DNA of 64,000 bases, taken from NCBI GenBank assembly GCA_021802545.1, contig JAJZRS010000003.1, forward strand, positions 86,849 through 150,848, written 5' to 3'. How positions within the stretch are numbered: the first letter of the stretch is position 1; each line of letters starts with the position of its first letter. The notes under the pieces are model-generated. The model had not been told where the DNA came from and made no database searches. It saw nothing but the letters and a program-made list of their open reading frames with translations. The translations under genes were made by a program, and so were the position numbers. Below are positions 31,567-41,310 of the stretch, piece after piece. Source of the stretch: Pseudomonadota bacterium. GTDB taxonomy: Bacteria; Pseudomonadota; Gammaproteobacteria; Burkholderiales; JABEVD01.

Positions 31567-31658
31567 GCAGCATTAAAACAGTGTGTTGAAGAATATCTCC
31601 TTGAAAGAGGATCCGACTCGATCCGGCTGCCGTCCACGTGGGCTGCGGTCGTCCCCAG

Positions 31659-32504
31659 TCATTCGGCATCCTGCCTTGCCGCTTCCCAGGCGTGAATGGC
31701 TTGCTTGCGTATTATTCCCCACTGGTAGCCGGCCAAGTCTCCGCTCTGGCGGATGACGCGGTGGCAGGGAATCAGGAAGGCAACCGGATTGTCGCCTATG
31801 GCGCAGCCCACCGCGCGCGCCGCGCGGGGATGATGGACCGCTTTTGCTACTTCGGCATAGCTGGTCACCTGACTGCTGGGTATCTGCAAGAGCGCCTTCC
31901 ACACGCTGACCTGGAAATTCGTGCCGGAAACATGTAGCGACAAGGGGCGGTCAGGCGAAATATTGCCGCTGAATACGGCATCGGCCGTCGCGCCCGTCAG
32001 CGCCGGGTTTTCACGGACAAGGGCTTTCGGCCACTTCCGGGCAAGACGTACGCGCGCATCGCCTGCCGCACCGCCTTCAACGAATTCGAGACTGCAGATG
32101 CCCTTTGGCGTGACCGCAATGAATATCGGGCCGAATGGCGATTCATGCACGCCGAATTCTATCGTCATGCCTTCGCCCGCCGTCTTGAATTCACCAGGGG
32201 TTGCAGCCTCGAGATGGACGAAATGATCGTACAGGCGGGAGCCGCTGCTGAGGCCAACGGCATCGGCAACATCGAGCAGCGGCCTGGATTCGGCAAGAAG
32301 CCGCTTGGCCCGCTCGACGGTCAGGACCTGCAAGTAGCGCTTGGGCGTGACGCCAGCCCAGCGGCAAAACAGCCGCTGGAAGTGAAAGGGGCTCAGGCGA
32401 ACATGCGCTGCGATCTCGTCAAGCGTGGGCTGGCGGTCTGCGCGGCCGCCGATGAATTCAATCGCCTGCGCAATGCGGTCGTAATCGGACATGTCATCCT
32501 TCAA
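31659..32504 (-). CDS. AraC-type HTH fused to methylated-DNA-[protein]-cysteine S-methyltransferase (Ada-like, lacking the N-terminal phosphotriester domain)
   Basis: AraC HTH (PTLDEIAAHVRLSPFHFQRLFCRWAGVTPKRYLQ) followed by the MGMT domain with LIPCHRVIRQSGDLAGYQWG. Confidence 0.93.
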   Translation of the reverse strand: MKDDMSDYDRIAQAIEFIGGRADRQPTLDEIAAHVRLSPFHFQRLFCRWAGVTPKRYLQVLTVERAKRLLAESRPLLDVADAVGLSSGSRLYDHFVHLEAATPGEFKTAGEGMTIEFGVHESPFGPIFIAVTPKGICSLEFVEGGAAGDARVRLARKWPKALVRENPALTGATADAVFSGNISPDRPLSLHVSGTNFQVSVWKALLQIPSSQVTSYAEVAKAVHHPRAARAVGCAIGDNPVAFLIPCHRVIRQSGDLAGYQWGIIRKQAIHAWEAARQDAE

Positions 32505-32757
32505 GGGTGTATGGCATCTCTCGATGCGTACAGTCGAGCACGTGGAATCTCTGGAAGCTCATGATACGCGTTTCGAGGCATGTGACGAAAACCTATTGTG
32601 CATGCCGCAAGGGATGGACGCGACCCGGATCTTGCGGTTTTGCATTGGCTGCCTGCCGCTCTAGAAAACATGTTTTGGCAAAGGCATGGACCTGCTTGTT
32701 GCATTGCTGAGCTTGCCGTCATAAAGTTGGCTTGTTTTCGCTTTACGAAAGTGACCC

Positions 32758-33582
32758 ATGTCCTGCAATCCGGAAATACTGAGGGATGTACCGCTTTTTT
32801 CCTTGCTCGACGACGACGAGCTTGCCGTGCTCGCATCCCAGGTCGAGCTCAGGACATTCGGGCAACGGCAGAGGATATACAAGATCGGGGAGCCGAGCGA
32901 GCGCGCCTACATCATGGTTTCGGGCTCCGTGCAGATCTCGACCATAGACGAGGACGGGCAGACCGTGCTGATCGACGAGCCGATGAACGGAGACGTGTTC
33001 GGCTTCGCCTCCATGCTTTCCGGAGCGCCCCACCAGTCCGAGGCGGTCGCGGGCGAGGAATCGCAGTGCATCGAACTCGACAGGAACGACATTACCACCC
33101 TGCTGCGCAGCAAGCCGGACGCAGGCCTCGACCTGATGACTGTCATGGGCAGGCAGTTCCATGCCGCTGAAAGGCTGGTCAGGCTTCGTGCATCACGCAA
33201 TCCCAACGACCTGATCGAGGAAGCCCAGACCTTCGGCGAGAAGATCGCGGACTTGGTCGCCTCCTTCGGCGGCTCATGGACGTTCATCGCCATTTTCGCC
33301 GTCACCCTTGTCGTCTACACGGCGGTCAACGTCGAGCTCGGAAAGTCGGCCTGGGATCCCTATCCGTTCATCCTGCTGAACCTTTTCCTTTCGATGCTCG
33401 CCGCCGTACAGGCGCCCATCATCATGATGAGCCAGAACAGGCAGGACAAGAAGGACCGCCTGAGGAACGAGCTGGATTTCAACGTCAACAAGAGTTCCCA
33501 TTCGGAAATACAGGGGCTCGCGAGAAGGATCAACCTCCTGTACGACAAGGTCGGAGACCTCGAGGAAATGCTGAGGAAATAG
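32758..33582 (+). CDS. Cyclic-nucleotide-binding-like domain fused to DUF1003 membrane domain
   Basis: N-terminal cNMP-like beta-barrel (FSLLDDDELAVLASQVELRTFGQRQRIYKIGEPSERAYIMVSGSVQIS), then SFGGSWTFIAIFAVTLVVYTAVN...WDPYPFILLNLFLSMLAAVQAPIIMMSQNRQ (DUF1003 pattern). Confidence 0.88.
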   Translation: MSCNPEILRDVPLFSLLDDDELAVLASQVELRTFGQRQRIYKIGEPSERAYIMVSGSVQISTIDEDGQTVLIDEPMNGDVFGFASMLSGAPHQSEAVAGEESQCIELDRNDITTLLRSKPDAGLDLMTVMGRQFHAAERLVRLRASRNPNDLIEEAQTFGEKIADLVASFGGSWTFIAIFAVTLVVYTAVNVELGKSAWDPYPFILLNLFLSMLAAVQAPIIMMSQNRQDKKDRLRNELDFNVNKSSHSEIQGLARRINLLYDKVGDLEEMLRK

Positions 33583-33616
33583 GGCTATAGTTGTATAGTC
33601 CACAGGGAGGATTTCC

Positions 33617-34486
33617 ATGAAGCGCGTCTTCCTATTCCTGCTCACCAATCTCGCCGTATTGCTCGTCCTGTCTCTTGCGGTAAAGGCATTCGGCATCGAG
33701 CCCTATCTTCATGCAAGCGGAACGAGTCCCGAGGGGCTGCTCGTTTTCGCGGCATTCATCGGTTTCGGCGGATCGTTCATCTCTCTCGCCCTGTCGAAGC
33801 GCATGGCCATGATGTCCGTCGGCGCAAAAGTGATTTCCGAGCCCAGGACGCCCGAGGAATTCTGGCTGATCGAGACGGTGAGGCAGCATGCGCAGCGGGC
33901 GAAAATCGGCATGCCCGAAGTCGCGATCTACGATTCTGTTGACGCGAATGCATTCGCCACGGGAATGAGCCGGAATTCGTCACTGGTGGCGGTCTCGACC
34001 GGCCTGCTTTCGAGCATGACAAGGATTGAGGCGGAGGCTGTCCTGGGGCACGAGATCACGCATGTTTCAAACGGGGACATGGTCACCATGGCGCTCATCC
34101 AGGGAGTGGTGAACACCTTCGTCATCTTTCTCTCCCGTGTGATCGGCCAGCTTGTCGACAAGGCGGTCTTCAGGACAGAGCGCGGAAACGGCCCGGCCTT
34201 CTATATCGCCATGATCGTCTCGGAACTTGTCCTCGGGATACTCGCGACCCTCATCGTGCTCTGGTTCTCCAGGCGCAGGGAATTCAGGGCGGATGCGGGA
34301 GGCGCGCATCTTTCCGGGAAAGAAAACATGATTTCCGCATTGAGGCGGCTGGAAACCCTGCATCCTCCTTCCCTGCCCGAAAAAATGGCCGCATTCGGCA
34401 TTTCAGGCAGCACGGGAATGGGGATTGCACGCCTTTTCATGACCCATCCGCCCATAGAAGAGCGGATCGCTGCCCTGGAACGCTAG
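33617..34486 (+). CDS. htpX: Protease HtpX
   Basis: MKRVFLFLLTNLAVLLVLS; EAVLGHEITHVSNGDMVTM zinc motif. Confidence 0.96.
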   Translation: MKRVFLFLLTNLAVLLVLSLAVKAFGIEPYLHASGTSPEGLLVFAAFIGFGGSFISLALSKRMAMMSVGAKVISEPRTPEEFWLIETVRQHAQRAKIGMPEVAIYDSVDANAFATGMSRNSSLVAVSTGLLSSMTRIEAEAVLGHEITHVSNGDMVTMALIQGVVNTFVIFLSRVIGQLVDKAVFRTERGNGPAFYIAMIVSELVLGILATLIVLWFSRRREFRADAGGAHLSGKENMISALRRLETLHPPSLPEKMAAFGISGSTGMGIARLFMTHPPIEERIAALER

Positions 34487-34824
34487 ATGCCTTCGAGATA
34501 GAGCCAGGCCCCGTCATCGAAAACGAAGCGGCTGTTCTCGTGCAAGCGGTAGGCCTTTCCGTTCACCTTGTATCGCGCGACGAATTCGACGGTGTCTTGA
34601 GTGCAAGCCTTCACTTCCAGTCCTATCCACTTGAGCCCTTCGAATTCGATGCCGCCCGGCCTCGTCGAAGGGTGCCAGGTTTCGAGGAGATAGGATTCCA
34701 GCCTGAGGCAATATGCGCTGTAGCGGGAGCGCATCAACGATTCCGCGTCGGGCGCTTTTTTCCCGGAATGGTACATTCCGCAGCAGGAATCGTAATCCAG
34801 GGGTTTTCCGCAAGGGCATTTCAT
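34483..34824 (-). CDS. YchJ/UPF0225 SEC-C motif protein
   Basis: MKCPCGKPLDYDSCCGMYHSGKKAPDAESLMRSRYSAY. Confidence 0.88.
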   Translation of the reverse strand: MKCPCGKPLDYDSCCGMYHSGKKAPDAESLMRSRYSAYCLRLESYLLETWHPSTRPGGIEFEGLKWIGLEVKACTQDTVEFVARYKVNGKAYRLHENSRFVFDDGAWLYLEGI

Positions 34825-35004
34825 GCGGTACATTGTAACTCAGGGGAGATCCTCGAGGTAAACAGGAAGACTGCGGGCCGATCGAGATTGCAAAGGGTCG
34901 GGTAAACTATGATTGGATCATGCGGAATGGAAACCAGCTGAACATTAAATATTTCGATCTGCGCCGGGACCAGGACGAGCCTCAACCTGATCGAAGGATC
35001 ATCC

Positions 35005-35964
35005 ATGGTCTTCGTCAAGGGTGCGGTGGAGACTGTCCTCGACATGTGCGCGAAGATGGAAACGGAAGAGGGGGATGTTCCACTGGATGCGGAAAACGCG
35101 AAAACCCTGGCGAAGACTTCGATCAATGCATGCAAACGGGCCGGAGTCAGGGGCGTCATGGTCACCGGGAACCATTCTGCGACGGCATTTTCCGTGGCAC
35201 AGGAGAACGGGCTCGCGGAAAAATTCGAGGAAGTCGCGACAGGAGCGGATCTGAACGAAGCCAGGCTGGAAGGGGAGGCGATATTCGATTCGCTCTGCTC
35301 GAGGACGCTCGTCTTCTCCAGGGTCGACGCAGGGCAGAAGCTGCAGATCGTCAATTCGCTCCAGAGAAAGGGGCATTTCGTCGCAGTGACGGGGGACGGG
35401 GTCAATGATGCGCCCGCATTGCGCGCAGCCCATGTCGGGATCGCGATGGGGAAAAACGGAACGGACGTCGCCAGGGAGACGGCCGGGCTCGTTCTCACCG
35501 ACGACAATTTTGCCTCCATCGTCGCAGGCATCGAGGAAGGGCGTGTCGCCTATTCCAACATCCGCAAGGTGATCTTCCTCCTGCTTTCCGCGGTGCTGAT
35601 CGGGGGAGTTTCCTTCAGCACCTACCTATGGCTTCTCCACCATGGATATGGGCAAATCGAGGCGAACAACATCATCCTGCTGCTCATGGTGCTGTTCGAA
35701 AACATGCAGGCATTCAACAGCCGCTCAGAGTCGCTTTCGGTCTTCAACCATGATCCTTTCAAGAACAGGCTGCTGTTGTTCGGCACGCTGGGCGCCCAGG
35801 CGATTCATATTCTGGCCAAGTACACCCTGCCGGGAATTCTTCATGTCCGGCCGGTTTCCTTCTCGACATGGCTCGCCCTGCTTGCGCTTTCCCTGCTCCT
35901 GCTTGCCGCGATGGAAGGCTTCAAGCGGTACAGGCGCGCAATTTCGATAACTGGGATAGAATAG
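35005..35964 (+). pseudogene. N-terminally truncated cation-transporting P-type ATPase (C-terminal about 320 aa only)
   Basis: VTGDGVNDAPALRAAHVGIAMGKNGTDVARETAGLVLTDDNF hinge motif plus C-terminal TM helices. No DKTGT phosphorylation site, TGES or N-terminal TMs upstream. The upstream in-frame stop at about 34939 closes the frame. Confidence 0.8.
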
Positions 35965-35988
35965 ATCCAATCCCCAGGGAGCGGAACC

Positions 35989-38661
35989 TTGCCACCTCAA
36001 TCCCAATTCAAGAAGCAGCCGCCTGGCATGTCTTTCCTGCCCTGGCTGGTGCTCGCGTTCTCCCTTTCCGTCACCTTTATTGCCTGGAAGCAGACAATGC
36101 TTCTTTCGGATGAGCGCGCATCCGACGATTTCGAACTCCAGGCGAAGGAAATCGGCGCCGGCATCGTGAGCCGGCTCAATACCTACAGGCAGGTGCTCAG
36201 AGGGGGAAGGGGTCTTTTCGCCGCATCGAAGCTCGTGGAAAGAGATGAGTGGCGCACCTACGTCGATTCGCTTGGCCTGCAGGAGAATTATCCGGGCATC
36301 CTCGGCGTGGGCTATGCCGTCGTCATTCCCCCCGATAAGCTGGCAAGCCATGTCGCTTCGATACGCAGCGAAGGGTTTCCCGGGTATGCCGTCCATCCGG
36401 AAGGAAAGCGGGATATCTATACTTCCATCGTCTATCTCGAACCCTTCAGCGCCATGAACCAGCGCGCTTTCGGCTACGACATGTGGTCCGAGCCAGTAAG
36501 GCGGGAGGCAATGAGCCGGGCAACGGACACCGGCGTCGCCGCTATGTCCGGAAAGGTCCTGCTGGTCCAGGAAGCAGGGAAGGATGTCCAGTCAGGTTTT
36601 CTTATTTACCTCCCGATCTACCGGAACGGCTTGCCCCACAATTCAGTGGAGGAAAGAAGGAAAGCGCTGATTGGTTGGGTGTACAGCCCTTTCCGGATGG
36701 ACGACTTGATGCGGGGGATACTCGGGGAGAGGGAACAGGAATTCGACATCGAGATCTTCGACGGCAAAGACATGCAGGATTCGAGCAGAATGTTCGACAG
36801 CTTCCCCAGGCTCGCGCATGCCCGCTTCACTTCGATACGCGAGATCGAGGTGTCCGGGCGGACATGGACCGTCGAGGTTGCCTCCCTTCCCGGTTTCGAA
36901 TCCAAGATAGACAGGGGCAGGCAGTACGCGACGGCGGCAGGCGGCATCGCCATCAGCCTGCTGCTTTTCATGCTTTCCTGGCTTCTCGTCCACGGCAGAA
37001 ACCGCGCCCTCAAACTTGCAGCAGAAATGAACAGGGAGCTGATCGAAAGCGAATACCGTTTCAGGACCCTGTACGAGAAAGTGCCTGCTGGCGTGGTTTC
37101 GGTCGATATCGATACCGGACTCATCGTTCAGGCGAATCCGAAATTCCAGGCCATGACGGGTTATGGAGAAGATGATCTGAAAAAAATGAGGCCTGTCGAC
37201 TTGACCTATCCGGAAGACCGACAGGAGACGGTTGAAAACCTAAGCAAACTGGGAAGGGGCGAATCGGAAGGATTTCATATCGAGAAGCGCTTCGTAAGGC
37301 GGGATGGCAGCGTTTTCTGGGCCGACATCATCGTTTCCATTTTGCGCAACGAAGCGGACAAGAGCGTCAGGACCATCGCCATCGTGGCCGACATCGAAGA
37401 AAGGAAACGCTGGGAGGCTGCGCTCAAGGCGAGCGAGCAGCGCCTGCAGGAAATCGTCGATCTGATGCCCGTTTCGTTGTACATCAAGGACGAGTCGAGC
37501 AAGATCATGCTGATGAACCGGGCGTGCGAGGAACAGTGGGGGGTTTCCTTTTCCGAGGTCAAGGGCACGGACGGCAGCGGGTTCTTTCCTCCTGAGCAGG
37601 TCGACCGATTCGTGGAGACGGGGGCCGAGGTTTTCGCCGGAAAGGTTCCAGTCGACTTCGAGGAGGTGTTCTGGAATGCGCGCCTGAAAATGAGCAGGAT
37701 TGTCCATGTTTACAGAAAACCGATCTACGACGAGGAAGGCAAGCCGCTCTATCTCATCGGCATCATGACCGACGTGACAGAACAAAAGGAGAAGGAAGAG
37801 GAAATCAGCCTCGCCGCGACAGTCTTCGATATCATAGACGAAGCCATCCTGATCACCGACCCCGAGAACAGGATTCTGAGAGTGAATCCTTCCTTCACTG
37901 CAATCACAGGCTACAGGCCGGATGAAGCGATCGGCAGGAATCCCCACATGCTGTCTTCAGGAAAGCACGACGAGGCATTCTACAACGCTCTCTGGGGGGA
38001 GCTGGGGGCAACGGGCGCGTGGCGGGGCGAGATGTGGAACCGCAGAAAGAGCGGCGAAATATACGTTGAATGGCTCACCATCAAGACCCTCAAGGATGAC
38101 AAGGGAAGGGTCAGGCACAATGTCGCCGTCTTCACGGACATCACCCAAAGAAGGGAGGATGACGAGCGGGCAAGGCATCTTGCCTATTACGATATACTCA
38201 CCGACCTGCCCAACCGGGCGCTGTTCGCCGATCGCCTGCAACAATCGCTTTCCCAGGCCAGGCGGGAAGGGGGCAAGCTTGCCGTCCTGTTCATCGACCT
38301 GAACAAATTCAAACCGATCAACGACGCGCACGGTCACGACGTCGGAGATATGCTGCTCAGGGAGGTTGCATCGAGGCTCACGTCATGCGTCAGGGAATCC
38401 GACACCGTCTCCCGTCTGGGCGGTGACGAGTTCGTCGTCCTGCTTCACCAGATCGAGGCATTCGAAGACGCTGAAAATGTCGCCAGCAAGGTCCGAACCG
38501 AGATTGCGAAGCCTTTCGAGATCTCCGGGCTCGAGCTTTCCGTTTCGGCCAGCGTAGGCGTCGCGGTCTACCCGGGTCACGGCGAGACCGGGGAGGCGCT
38601 CATGAAGCATGCGGACGAAGCCATGTATGCTGCAAAAAGCGCCGGAGGCGTCGCGCGCTAG
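35989..38661 (+). CDS. Sensor diguanylate cyclase (CHASE - multiple PAS/PAC - GGDEF)
   Basis: N-terminal TM, CHASE-like region ([40 protein letters not shown]), three PAS units, [17 protein letters not shown] (GGDEF with RxxD I-site). Likely TTG start. Confidence 0.92.
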   Translation: MPPQSQFKKQPPGMSFLPWLVLAFSLSVTFIAWKQTMLLSDERASDDFELQAKEIGAGIVSRLNTYRQVLRGGRGLFAASKLVERDEWRTYVDSLGLQENYPGILGVGYAVVIPPDKLASHVASIRSEGFPGYAVHPEGKRDIYTSIVYLEPFSAMNQRAFGYDMWSEPVRREAMSRATDTGVAAMSGKVLLVQEAGKDVQSGFLIYLPIYRNGLPHNSVEERRKALIGWVYSPFRMDDLMRGILGEREQEFDIEIFDGKDMQDSSRMFDSFPRLAHARFTSIREIEVSGRTWTVEVASLPGFESKIDRGRQYATAAGGIAISLLLFMLSWLLVHGRNRALKLAAEMNRELIESEYRFRTLYEKVPAGVVSVDIDTGLIVQANPKFQAMTGYGEDDLKKMRPVDLTYPEDRQETVENLSKLGRGESEGFHIEKRFVRRDGSVFWADIIVSILRNEADKSVRTIAIVADIEERKRWEAALKASEQRLQEIVDLMPVSLYIKDESSKIMLMNRACEEQWGVSFSEVKGTDGSGFFPPEQVDRFVETGAEVFAGKVPVDFEEVFWNARLKMSRIVHVYRKPIYDEEGKPLYLIGIMTDVTEQKEKEEEISLAATVFDIIDEAILITDPENRILRVNPSFTAITGYRPDEAIGRNPHMLSSGKHDEAFYNALWGELGATGAWRGEMWNRRKSGEIYVEWLTIKTLKDDKGRVRHNVAVFTDITQRREDDERARHLAYYDILTDLPNRALFADRLQQSLSQARREGGKLAVLFIDLNKFKPINDAHGHDVGDMLLREVASRLTSCVRESDTVSRLGGDEFVVLLHQIEAFEDAENVASKVRTEIAKPFEISGLELSVSASVGVAVYPGHGETGEALMKHADEAMYAAKSAGGVAR

Positions 38662-39554
38662 AGCCAGTCGCGGCCGATGATGAAGTCCGTGTAGAGCTTT
38701 TCCTCCGGGCTTCCCTTTTCGGGATGCCAGTCGTAGCGCCATTTCACGATGGGCGGGAGGGACATCAGGATCGATTCGGTTCTTCCCCCCGATTGCAGGC
38801 CGAACAGCGTTCCCCTGTCGAAAACGAGGTTGAATTCCACGTAGCGGCCGCGCCTGTAAGCCTGGAAGTCTCGCTCGCGCTCGCCGTATGGCGTATCCAT
38901 GCGCCTCTCCAGGATGGGCACGTAGGCCGGCAGGAAATGGTCTCCAACGCTCTCCGTCAGGTTGAAGCAGGTTTCGAAATCAGGCTGGTTCATGTCGTCA
39001 AAGAAGATGCCGCCCACGCCCCTGGGTTCGTTCCTGTGCTTGAGATAGAAATAGTCGTCGCACCATTTCTTGAATTCGGGATGATATTGCGAGCCGAAAG
39101 GCTGCAGCGCGTTCCTGCAGGTCTGGTGGAAATGGATGGCGTCTTCCTCGAATCCGTAATAGGGGGTGAGGTCCATTCCACCGCCAAACCACCATACGGG
39201 GTCGTGCCCTTCCTTTTCCGCGATGAAAAAGCGCACGTTCATGTGCACGGTCGGTGCGTAGGGGTTTCTCGGATGAAAGACGAGGGAGACACCCATCGCC
39301 TGAAAAGACCGGCCGGCGAGTTCGGGGCGCGAAGCGGTTGCAGACGGGGGAAGCCCGCGTCCGAAGACATGCGAAAAGTTGACTCCGCCGCGCTCGAGCA
39401 CGTTGCCTTCCTCGATGACGCAGGACGTGCCTCCGCCGCCTTCGGGCCGATTCCAGCTGTCGCGGCGAAAGCTTTTTCCGTCGACCTGCTCGATCCTTTC
39501 GACGATCAGTTCCTGCAATTCCGTGAGGAAGTCCTTGACGCCTGCTATGTCCAT
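38658..39554 (-). CDS. hemF: Oxygen-dependent coproporphyrinogen III oxidase
   Basis: [56 protein letters not shown] trimmed to MDIAGVKDF. Confidence 0.96.
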   Translation of the reverse strand: MDIAGVKDFLTELQELIVERIEQVDGKSFRRDSWNRPEGGGGTSCVIEEGNVLERGGVNFSHVFGRGLPPSATASRPELAGRSFQAMGVSLVFHPRNPYAPTVHMNVRFFIAEKEGHDPVWWFGGGMDLTPYYGFEEDAIHFHQTCRNALQPFGSQYHPEFKKWCDDYFYLKHRNEPRGVGGIFFDDMNQPDFETCFNLTESVGDHFLPAYVPILERRMDTPYGERERDFQAYRRGRYVEFNLVFDRGTLFGLQSGGRTESILMSLPPIVKWRYDWHPEKGSPEEKLYTDFIIGRDWL

Positions 39555-39619
39555 TTTTTCTCCGTGTTTTGTGTACCCATGCCTGATTGTACCGCAGAAG
39601 GCGGCGCCTTGCCGCAGCC

Positions 39620-40876
39620 TTACTTGGGAAAGGCCTGGCAAAGCGAACCGATGACCTGTCTGGACAAATTGAGGCTGGAGTTCATCAAGCCGTCGAAAAT
39701 TTCCGGCGTGAGTTCGAACAGGAAGCTCTCGGCTTCCGCAACGAATGTTGCATTGGCCGGCCTGCCCAGAAGATGGTCGACTTCGCCGAACAGTTCGCCT
39801 TCCTTCACTTCCCCTGTCCTGACGAGCCCTTGCCGGCCGCTCTTGTAGACTCCGATCTTTCCTGAATAAAGATAGAAAATCGATGAGGAAGAGGAATGTT
39901 GTCGAATGACGATTGCATCCTTGTGGCAGAACCGGCCATATTTCTCCAACAGGCGTTCGGAGCGTTTGAACAGGGCATGTTCGATACGCGCAGCGAGCCG
40001 GCCTCTTTCTTCGCTGCCCAGAAAGATCTTTTCCATCGCGATCACGTCGATTTTTCCGGAAACGCGCAAAAATTCCGCGCAGAGCAGAAAAATGAGGCTG
40101 ATGATATAAGCCCAGATCAAGGCGAAAATGATCGCCCCGAGCGATCCGTAGATGCGGATGTATTGATCGACCTTGAAGACGGTGTTCGTGAAGAACTGGA
40201 ACAGCGCGATGAGCAGCGTGCAGGCGAAGCTGGTTGCGATCGCGAGGCGAATGCCGGGCCGCTTCGGCGGAATCAGATAGAAGGCCAGGAAGACGACGGA
40301 CCAGGCCACCAGAAAAGGCGTCAGCATGCCGATCAGGACGAAGCACGGTTTAAGGACACGGCCGAGAACGGGGATGCCGATCGCGGCATAATCGAGGTGG
40401 ACTGTGAGATAGTCTCCGAGGCCCCAAAGGCCCAGAATGAGAAAGGAAAAGGGGATGATCAGGAGGGAGATCAAGTTGACGATGATGAAGCGACTGTTCC
40501 TGGGGGCCGAGAAGATCACCGCAAACGCGCCCTGAACGGAACGCATGAGCCCCCTCGTACTCCAAAGCAACACCACTATGCTCACCCAACTGGTGACCTT
40601 GAACAGGCCGTAATATTCGCCCGAGGATCTCGAAAAATCGACATCCATGAAATTGAGGTGCAGCATGTTCAGCATGAAATAGAGGGATTCGCTCAACTCC
40701 AGGTTGCCCGAGACGCTCGTGTTCAGGAGGTAGGCGAGGGGAATGGCCGAAAGGAAGAAGTAGAGCGCCATGCCCGAAGCATGGTTCTGCGTCTCCTTCC
40801 TGAAGAAGATGGTCAGCGTCACGTAGATGGACTGCGAAAGCCGGCTCGCTCCATTGCGAAGGGATTTCATGGTCAC
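39620..40876 (-). CDS. YihY/BrkB-family membrane protein with C-terminal cyclic-nucleotide-binding-like domain
   Basis: Six TM YihY-like core ([27 protein letters not shown]) followed by a cNMP-type barrel ([62 protein letters not shown]). Confidence 0.85.
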   Translation of the reverse strand: MTMKSLRNGASRLSQSIYVTLTIFFRKETQNHASGMALYFFLSAIPLAYLLNTSVSGNLELSESLYFMLNMLHLNFMDVDFSRSSGEYYGLFKVTSWVSIVVLLWSTRGLMRSVQGAFAVIFSAPRNSRFIIVNLISLLIIPFSFLILGLWGLGDYLTVHLDYAAIGIPVLGRVLKPCFVLIGMLTPFLVAWSVVFLAFYLIPPKRPGIRLAIATSFACTLLIALFQFFTNTVFKVDQYIRIYGSLGAIIFALIWAYIISLIFLLCAEFLRVSGKIDVIAMEKIFLGSEERGRLAARIEHALFKRSERLLEKYGRFCHKDAIVIRQHSSSSSIFYLYSGKIGVYKSGRQGLVRTGEVKEGELFGEVDHLLGRPANATFVAEAESFLFELTPEIFDGLMNSSLNLSRQVIGSLCQAFPK

Positions 40877-41310
40877 TGAAGCTCCATCAGTAACTTGACG
40901 TCCTTGGGCAAGGCACGGGCATGGACATACCCGATTGCCCCGGGAATGGTGCGAACGAAATTCAGCACGGCTTCATCCGAACTCTGGACGGAAGGAGGCA
41001 GCTTGCCTTGAAATCGAAGGCGGTTCCAGTAATCAGCCATTTGCTGTGGAGAAAGATGGAAGACCTGCCTCGAGAATTCCTCGCGCTCCGGGCTTGTCAC
41101 TTCCCGGTTGACCGGCACGATCCTGACCCCATCGGACCAGTTCTGCTGCTTCATGATGTATATGTCGGCCAGTTCCTTCATTGATATCCTGTTTTCCGCA
41201 ACCAAAGGGGAGGCGATGATCAGGAGCTTTTGGGCATGGCCTGAGAGCGGCCAGACCAGGCCCAGCACAAGAATCAGCCTGCGCTTCAGAAAAGAGTCGA
41301 AAATGAACAA
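40873..41310 (-). CDS. Phosphate ABC-type substrate-binding-like (PstS-like) small periplasmic protein
   Basis: KLLIIASPLVAENRISMKELADIYIMKQQNWSDGVRIVPVNRE...FVRTIPGAIGYVHARALP resembles PBP-like domains. TTG start inferred. Confidence 0.65.
   Translation of the reverse strand: MFIFDSFLKRRLILVLGLVWPLSGHAQKLLIIASPLVAENRISMKELADIYIMKQQNWSDGVRIVPVNREVTSPEREEFSRQVFHLSPQQMADYWNRLRFQGKLPPSVQSSDEAVLNFVRTIPGAIGYVHARALPKDVKLLMELQ

Noticed and set aside
39896-40879. 327-aa plus-strand ORF
   Set aside because: Antisense to the YihY-cNMP gene; charged low-complexity composition.
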